Shown: positions 14,210 through 18,339 of the stretch, in pieces
How positions within the stretch are numbered: the stretch's first letter is position 1
How the letters are laid out: each line of letters starts with the position of its first letter
Assembly: GCA_041568735.1 (NCBI GenBank)
Contig: JBFFZG010000066.1
Span: forward strand, 1-18,339
Reading direction: 5' to 3'
Origin: WTJY01 sp041568735
GTDB taxonomy: Bacteria; Chloroflexota; Anaerolineae; Promineifilales; Promineifilaceae
Length of the DNA stretch: 18,339 nucleotides
The notes under the pieces: model-generated
Database searches by the model: none
The model's input: the letters and a program-made list of their open reading frames with translations, nothing else
What the model was told of the DNA's origin: nothing
Position numbers and translations under genes: made by a program

Positions 14210-14590
14210 TTAAGTTTCGAGCACCTTGCGGATGCTCTGGAGCAGCTCCTGCGGGCCGAAAGGCTTGGTGATGTAGTCGTTGACTTTGGCGATGTGCAGT
14301 CCGAGAACCTTGTCGATACTCTGGGCCTTGGCCGTCACGACGATGACAGGAATGTGGCTCATATCGGGATCGACGCGCCTCGTCTGAAAGACCTGCCAGC
14401 CGTCCATTTCCGGCATCATCAGGTCGAGCAGAACGAGGTCGGGTTTGACTTCGGAAATTTTTTCCAGCCCTTCCTGGCCGCCTAGCGCGCCATGGACTTC
14501 ATAGTTGTGCCGGCCGAGGATAAGTTTGACCAGTTCAATCATTTCTGGTTCATCTTCTATGCAAACAATCGTCTTTACCTGATCACTCAT
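14210..14590 (-). CDS. Single-domain response regulator (CheY-like receiver)
   Basis: 126 residues forming just one receiver domain. The acidic pair is in IVCIEDEPEM, the phospho-accepting Asp in LVLLDLMMPEMDG, the conserved Thr in IVVTAKAQ and the Lys in YITKPFGPQEL. No DNA-binding or enzymatic output domain is present. The ATG at 14590 is preceded by a GAGGATGAAGAAG purine-rich leader. It is the first gene in a row of four minus-strand genes (regulator, MBL hydrolase, regulator, small membrane protein). It is only distantly similar to the 12707-13177 regulator, so the two are not a recent duplication. Confidence 0.95.
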   Translation of the reverse strand: MSDQVKTIVCIEDEPEMIELVKLILGRHNYEVHGALGGQEGLEKISEVKPDLVLLDLMMPEMDGWQVFQTRRVDPDMSHIPVIVVTAKAQSIDKVLGLHIAKVNDYITKPFGPQELLQSIRKVLET

Positions 14591-14636
14591 GGGTCTTCTT
14601 CATCCTCGAAAATGGGCCAAAATGCCGGACCTGCTC

Positions 14637-14665
14637 TTGATTTGCTATACAATTATTCGATAACT
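14637..14665 (+). promoter_or_regulatory. Candidate promoter for the 14748-15224 membrane protein gene
   Basis: TTGATT (14637-14642, four of six) and ATAACT (14660-14665) are spaced by 17 bases in the AT-rich divergent gap between the response regulator and the membrane protein gene. This is a consensus match only, and other -10-like hexamers (TATACA at 14646) lie close by. Confidence 0.3.
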
Positions 14666-14747
14666 GGCCGGTCACAGACATCACCCGGTTGCAGGAATGA
14701 TTCATTAATTAAAAAATGCGATTTAAGGTTAGCACAAGGACAAACGC

Positions 14748-15224
14748 TTGTCTACTGACATGAGTACCGCCCGCAGGGAAAGCAGACCCCTTGAAATCAC
14801 CGCGCTGCGCGGTGCGGCCATCGGCCTGGTGAGTGGATTTAAGGGAGGGGCGGCCGTCGGGGCGCCGGGGGCGATGCTGTTGATGCTGGCCACGACAGCC
14901 GGGACCGGCCAGTGGCGAATCATCCTCTTTTCCGCCATCCTGAGCCTGACGACCGGCCTGATGGCCGGGGCGCTGCTCGGAGCCGTGCTCGGTGCGGTGA
15001 CGGGCTGGACGTTCAGCGCCGTGCGGCGGGTGCGACCCGACCTGCGGCCGTGGCCGCTCTGGCTGCTCGCCTGCGGCGGCGGCGGCGCGGCCATGGGATG
15101 GCTTTTCGCCCCGGGCGGATGGGCGGGGGGTGTGGCGATCGGGGCCGCCCTGGGGCTGCTGGCCGGCTGGCTGGCCGGCCGCGATTTCGACCGGGTCGTC
15201 GCCCTGCAGGGCGAGGCCGGTTAA
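14748..15224 (+). CDS. Glycine/alanine-rich integral membrane protein, unknown function
   Basis: 158 residues with about four to five hydrophobic segments (about 22-50, 57-74, 75-92, 103-121, 124-144). They are rich in G-x3-G and small-residue patterns (GAAIGLVSGFKGGAAVGAPG, GGVAIGAALGLLAGWLAGRD), which favour tight helix packing. A basic patch (RRVRPDLRP) sits between the two halves, which look like a weak internal repeat. No named family is recognised. AAGGA (14736-14740) is spaced 7 bases from the TTG at 14748 but 19 from the ATG at 14760, so TTG is preferred. The gene is divergent from the response regulator and converges on the YdeI/OmdA-type gene. Confidence 0.75.
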   Translation: MSTDMSTARRESRPLEITALRGAAIGLVSGFKGGAAVGAPGAMLLMLATTAGTGQWRIILFSAILSLTTGLMAGALLGAVLGAVTGWTFSAVRRVRPDLRPWPLWLLACGGGGAAMGWLFAPGGWAGGVAIGAALGLLAGWLAGRDFDRVVALQGEAG

Positions 15225-15254
15225 ATCAGCGTCGGCTCTTTCAGACCCGCCGGC

Positions 15255-15551
15255 TCATGGCCCGGTGGAGGGATCCTTCGGAGTCTTTCCAGGCCGATAG
15301 GCCATCTTCATGTAGCGGTCGCCGGCCTGCAGTTCTGCCAGCATCTGCTCGAGCCGTCTCTGCCTCGTCTCCTCCCGTCTGGCCCGGGTGATCCAGCCGA
15401 TGTAATCATTCTGCTGGTAGGGTGGGCGCTCGCGGTACGCCTCCATGAGACCGGCAGCGAGAAGGGCCGCCCGCACGAAATCCGGCATCGGGTAGCGCGG
15501 CCGTTTCAGGCGGGATTTTCGGGAGCTGTCCACCGATTTTCTGGCTGCCAT
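15255..15551 (-). CDS. YdeI/OmpD-associated (OmdA) family small protein
   Basis: 98 residues. The arrangement PDFVRAALLAAGLMEAYRERPPYQQNDYIGWITRARREETRQRRLEQMLAEL matches the OmdA/YdeI domain: a helix, a short 'P-x-x-x-x-x-Y-x-x-W-I' segment, and an arginine-rich helix with 'A-x-x-x-E-T-R-x-x-R'. The family was named after a link to bacteriocin protection and envelope stress, but its molecular role is unclear. The N-terminus is a short basic tail (AARKSVDSSRKSRLKRPRYP) rather than the usual larger DUF1905-like domain, so this is a minimal version. The ATG at 15551 has no strong ribosome-binding site. It lies 21 bases after the end of the gene at 15573-17234, in the same direction, and could be the last cistron of that operon. 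Confidence 0.75.
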   Translation of the reverse strand: MAARKSVDSSRKSRLKRPRYPMPDFVRAALLAAGLMEAYRERPPYQQNDYIGWITRARREETRQRRLEQMLAELQAGDRYMKMAYRPGKTPKDPSTGP

Positions 15552-15572
15552 ACGAGTCCGCCGCCGGCCGGG

Positions 15573-17234
15573 TCACCCGGTCAGCCGGGAAAGCAGGCGG
15601 AGGAGCAGCTCCAGCAGCCGGCTGGCCGGGAGCTGCAGCGTATCCATCAGCGTCAGGGCGTTCGGCCGTTCGGACGGGAGGGTCGGTTCGCGCCGGGCGC
15701 CGTACCCCTTTTGGGCCAGCCGGTAGCTGAGGGGATCGGCTTCCGGGACGACGAGCTGGGCCAGGTAGCGCTCCTCGGCCGGAACATCGTCGGCGTAGAG
15801 CCGGTCGAGGGCGGAAGGGCTGCCGCGCAGCACCTCGATCAGCCGGTCGAGCAGCTTTTCGATCTGTTTTTCCAGGGTCTGCCGCTCGCCGCCGGCCGGA
15901 TTGTAGACCAGGAGCGACTTCAGCTCCGCCTCGGAAAGCATTCCTTCACCTTTGCTCCAGACCCCTTCATGAGCCAGCCGTTCATAGTAGTCGGTGGGTT
16001 CCGGGCTGCCGGCCGCGCTGAGCGTGCCTGGCGGTGCTCCGGGTGGGCCGGTTTCGTGCCAGCTCAGCCAGGGGCCGGCCACCAGCCGGCCGCCGGCCAC
16101 CCTTTCCGCCAGCGAGCCGGGTGGGATCAGCCCCGGCACCCGGTAGCTGGCCCGCGCCAGGTAATCCCAACCGGCCCGCAGCATGGGGGGCAGCAGGATC
16201 GGCCCGGCCCCTTCGACCTGGGGGCGCACGTTGACGAGAGTGCCCTCCAGTTCGCCCGCTTCTTCTTTCAAGAGGAGCCCCCAGCCAATGGCCAGGACGT
16301 CCGGCAGGGGGCCGACCAGCCCCAGCAGATTGTGAAAGGCTTTCTCGAGATAGCCGGCGGACAGCCGGGGCCGGCGCAGGTGCAGATGGGCGCCGAAAAT
16401 CCCGAGCATCGGGTTTTCAAACTTCTGCCAGAGCATTTCTCGCCGCTGCTCACCGGGAATGGCGCTGTTGTCCTGGAGCGCCTTGAGCGCCAGCTCCGCC
16501 TGGTAGAGATCTTCCCGGGCCGGGTCGAAGCCGGCGGCGGGGCGGGCCATCAGCAGCGACAGCCGGGCCAGGTCGGCCCGCCGTTCCTGGCCGTAGGTCC
16601 GTGTCAGCAGGAAAGCCTGGGTCTGCCAGCCGGTCGGGATGTAAACGACCTGCCGCAGCCGGCTTTCCCGGCCGGTGTCGACCTGGAGCAGGTAGGCACC
16701 GGGGTCGATGCTGGCGTGCAGCCCGGCGTAAAAGGCGTGGGGGTCGACCTGTCCGTCGATGGCCAGGTCCAGCAGGGGAAAGCCGCTGACGGTCGACAGG
16801 GAAACCCCCTGTCCCGGGTTGTAGGGATCCGTGCCGTCCGGATCGCGGACGAAGAGGAGGAGATGGGCGCCGCCGCTGTGGTTGACCGGGGTAAAGGTCG
16901 GCGGGGCCAGGCTCATATCGCGGGCCGGGAAGCGCTGGGTTTCCCGGGTAGTGCGCGTTTTTTCCACCGGGGCTGAGGTGGCGAACCAGAGGGGTTCGGC
17001 CAGGGCAGCCGTGTAGGTCCGGCCCGCTTCGGTGACCAGGACCATCTGCTCGCTCTGCTCCTGGCCGGCCTGGAAGCGAACGATATAGCCGCCCAGCGGC
17101 ACCTCGACCTCGACCCGGCCCAGGTTGTGCGCCAGCGGCAGTGGATTCAGAGCGCCGTCCAGGATCGAAATCTCGACGTGATCGGCGTTGGCCTCACAAA
17201 TGAGGCGCGCGGTGGGTTGGTCAGAGCTGGACAT
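15573..17234 (-). CDS. Uncharacterised 553-residue protein translationally coupled to a caspase-like protease
   Basis: I do not recognise a named family. Visible parts: an N-terminal beta-rich unit of about 70 residues (8-80, with VEISILDGALNPLP and EVPLGGYIVRFQAG, PEGA-like); a second beta-rich region (about 120-210, with GAHLLLFVRDPDG and DPGAYLLQVDTG); an alpha-helical core (about 215-345) containing ENPMLGIFGAHLHLRRP; and a C-terminal region ending in amphipathic leucine-rich helices (LEKQIEKLLDRLIEVL; SRLLELLLRLLSRL). No signal peptide or membrane helix is seen, so it is cytoplasmic. The frame opens at 17294, but the ATG at 17234 has GAGGA 5 bases upstream and overlaps the caspase gene by 14 bases, a coupling signal. 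An adaptor, regulator or substrate role for the caspase is inferred from this arrangement. Confidence 0.82.
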   Translation of the reverse strand: MSSSDQPTARLICEANADHVEISILDGALNPLPLAHNLGRVEVEVPLGGYIVRFQAGQEQSEQMVLVTEAGRTYTAALAEPLWFATSAPVEKTRTTRETQRFPARDMSLAPPTFTPVNHSGGAHLLLFVRDPDGTDPYNPGQGVSLSTVSGFPLLDLAIDGQVDPHAFYAGLHASIDPGAYLLQVDTGRESRLRQVVYIPTGWQTQAFLLTRTYGQERRADLARLSLLMARPAAGFDPAREDLYQAELALKALQDNSAIPGEQRREMLWQKFENPMLGIFGAHLHLRRPRLSAGYLEKAFHNLLGLVGPLPDVLAIGWGLLLKEEAGELEGTLVNVRPQVEGAGPILLPPMLRAGWDYLARASYRVPGLIPPGSLAERVAGGRLVAGPWLSWHETGPPGAPPGTLSAAGSPEPTDYYERLAHEGVWSKGEGMLSEAELKSLLVYNPAGGERQTLEKQIEKLLDRLIEVLRGSPSALDRLYADDVPAEERYLAQLVVPEADPLSYRLAQKGYGARREPTLPSERPNALTLMDTLQLPASRLLELLLRLLSRLTG

Positions 17235-18231
17235 CGCGATCCTCTGCGGTGATGATGCGGCCGGTCTGCCCGATGAGCACGCCGCCGGCATCAAGCACCT
17301 GGAAAATATAAAACTGATCCGGATGGAGGGGGATGGTAAAGGTCTGGGGATCGATCTGGGTCGGCGCGTCGGTCACTGGTTTGAAGCCGTTGGCGAAAAA
17401 GACCTGGACGGCCAGATTCGGCGCGCCGGTGCGGATGGTGGTGGTCACCTGCGGCGGGGTGAGACCGTCGCGCAGGACAAAATCGAGGGAGAAGGTGGGC
17501 AAGGGGGTCTGGTCGGTGTCGGCCGGCCGCAGCTCGCGGACCCGGCGGTCGACGAATTTAGCCAGGCTCTCGCCGGTGATGCGCCCCTGGGGATCGACCG
17601 CCCCCGCCTCCCCGCGCAGCCCTTCCAGCAGGGCAAAGGTGAAAATGCCGCTGACGGCCCCGTTGAAGGCCATTTCCCGGGATTTGCGGCCGAAGCCGGT
17701 GGCGTAAATGTAGAGAAAGCGGACGGTGTGGGCCGCCCCGGCGTCGACTTTGCGCCGCAGTGGGAAAAACGGGTCCGGCAGATCCCAGTCATTGTCCCGG
17801 CAGCAGTCCATGAAAAGGACGACTTCTTCGAAGAGGGCCGCTTCGCGAAAATAGTCGGCGAACAGCCGGCCGGCCAGGTATTTGACCGAGATCAGGGAGG
17901 TTGTCGGGGTGAGCAAACCGGCCGAGTTGATATCTGGCCCGATGCCGTGACCGGCCAGAAATATATAGAGCCGCCGGCCGATCAGCTCGTCGAGAGTGGG
18001 GGCGTTGTCGATGATCAGGTTTTCGAACCACTCGACCAGCTCCTCCAGCCGGGGTTCGGTCGCCTCGGAATTGGAAAAAAAGGTCCGGATGTTGCCGGCC
18101 GGCAGTCCGCCGCCGTCGGGATCGGCCAGCCAGGCGGCAAAGGCCTGCGCGTCCCCTTTGGCCCCGTTGAGCGGGTCGAGCGCCTTGTATTCGTTGAGCC
18201 CCACGACGAGGGCGAAGTCGCTTTCATTCAT
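17221..18231 (-). CDS. Caspase-family (clan CD, C14-like) peptidase with C-terminal beta domain
   Basis: 336 residues. The caspase-like fold covers about 5-255: ALVVGLNEYKALDPLNGAKGDAQAFAAWL at the start is the typical bacterial caspase opening. The catalytic His is H95 in IFLAGHGIG and the catalytic Cys is in LFMDCCRDN (C144 by alignment with the D-x-C pattern). The usual S-G after the Cys-His block is replaced by D-N. SGIFTFALLEGLRG matches the later 'G-x-F-T-x-A-L-L-x-A-L' block. A C-terminal unit of about 70 residues (265-336) is beta-rich and resembles the N-terminal unit of the next protein. There is no signal peptide. The ATG at 18231 has GGAGGAG upstream and lies 19 bases after the preceding stop. 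Both catalytic residues are intact, so it is probably active. Confidence 0.9.
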   Translation of the reverse strand: MNESDFALVVGLNEYKALDPLNGAKGDAQAFAAWLADPDGGGLPAGNIRTFFSNSEATEPRLEELVEWFENLIIDNAPTLDELIGRRLYIFLAGHGIGPDINSAGLLTPTTSLISVKYLAGRLFADYFREAALFEEVVLFMDCCRDNDWDLPDPFFPLRRKVDAGAAHTVRFLYIYATGFGRKSREMAFNGAVSGIFTFALLEGLRGEAGAVDPQGRITGESLAKFVDRRVRELRPADTDQTPLPTFSLDFVLRDGLTPPQVTTTIRTGAPNLAVQVFFANGFKPVTDAPTQIDPQTFTIPLHPDQFYIFQVLDAGGVLIGQTGRIITAEDRDVQL

Positions 18232-18250
18232 CGGTGCGCTCCTCCGGCGC

Positions 18251-18337
18251 TCAGAAGCCGTTGGCCAGGATGTGGGTCAGGCTTTCCAGGGTCGGCGCAT
18301 CCTCATCGTCGATCATGCCGTGTTTCGTGGCGGTGCA
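18251..18337 (-). CDS. C-terminal end of an upstream gene in the caspase operon (5' part outside the window)
   Basis: The minus-strand frame is open from the window edge and ends at TGA (18253-18251), giving 28 residues that finish ESLTHILANGF. The other two minus frames contain early stops here. The acidic MIDDEDAPTLE segment followed by a short helix is not enough to assign a family. The 19-base gap to the caspase start suggests co-transcription, so this is likely the first visible member of the caspase operon. Confidence 0.6.
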   Translation of the reverse strand, partial: CTATKHGMIDDEDAPTLESLTHILANGF

Positions 18338-18339
18338 GC

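Noticed and set aside
15711..16976. 421-codon open frame on the plus strand
   Set aside because: Antisense to the 553-residue gene, which has a proper ribosome-binding site and coupling to the caspase gene. The plus-strand translation is low-complexity G/R/Q/P-rich sequence.

Overview
The window is a GC-rich bacterial chromosome segment. The long proline/threonine linkers in secreted lipoproteins, TTG and GTG starts, an NfeD protease, single-domain response regulators, a soluble GAF histidine kinase and a caspase-like peptidase together suggest Chloroflexota (Anaerolineae/Caldilineae/Ardenticatenia type). That assignment is an inference from gene content; no rRNA or other marker is present. 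I saw no tRNA, rRNA, CRISPR array, insertion sequence, integrase or phage structural gene.

Layout. (1) 2-917, plus: the 3' end of queC and a short VUT/YhhQ-type transporter, a small queuosine-precursor (preQ0/preQ1) unit. (2) 1039-4170, plus: an ECF sigma factor, an overlapping single-pass membrane protein in the anti-sigma position, and two lipoproteins (one small, one probable beta-propeller); this looks like an envelope-response operon. It ends in a GC-rich direct repeat and hairpin region at 4143-4340. (3) 4350-8329, minus: nfeD (membrane serine protease), an M24 Xaa-Pro-type peptidase and a clan GH-A-like glycosidase lipoprotein, closely spaced or overlapping. (4) 8531-9817, minus: a soluble GAF sensor histidine kinase, divergent from (5) hemW at 10119-11285. 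hemW converges on (6) folD (11311-12192, minus). (7) 12362-14590, minus: a response regulator, an MBL-fold hydrolase, a second response regulator and a small two-helix membrane protein. The last has a convincing sigma-70 promoter with an overlapping palindrome and a strong intrinsic terminator. (8) 14748-15224, plus: a glycine-rich multi-helix membrane protein, convergent with (9) a small YdeI/OmdA-type protein (15255-15551, minus). (10) 15573-18337, minus: a 553-residue protein I cannot assign, overlapping the end of a caspase-family peptidase gene, preceded by the C-terminal tail of another gene cut by the window edge.

Housekeeping metabolism (queC, hemW, folD) is thus interleaved with signalling and envelope genes. 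The two most interesting units are the caspase operon at the right edge, which may be a regulated proteolytic or conflict module with an uncharacterised partner, and the regulator-MBL-regulator cluster. Most other long open frames, including several over 250 codons, lie antisense to clear genes and are GC-driven shadows. Gaps are short. The longest, about 300 bases between the histidine kinase and hemW, holds probable divergent promoters.
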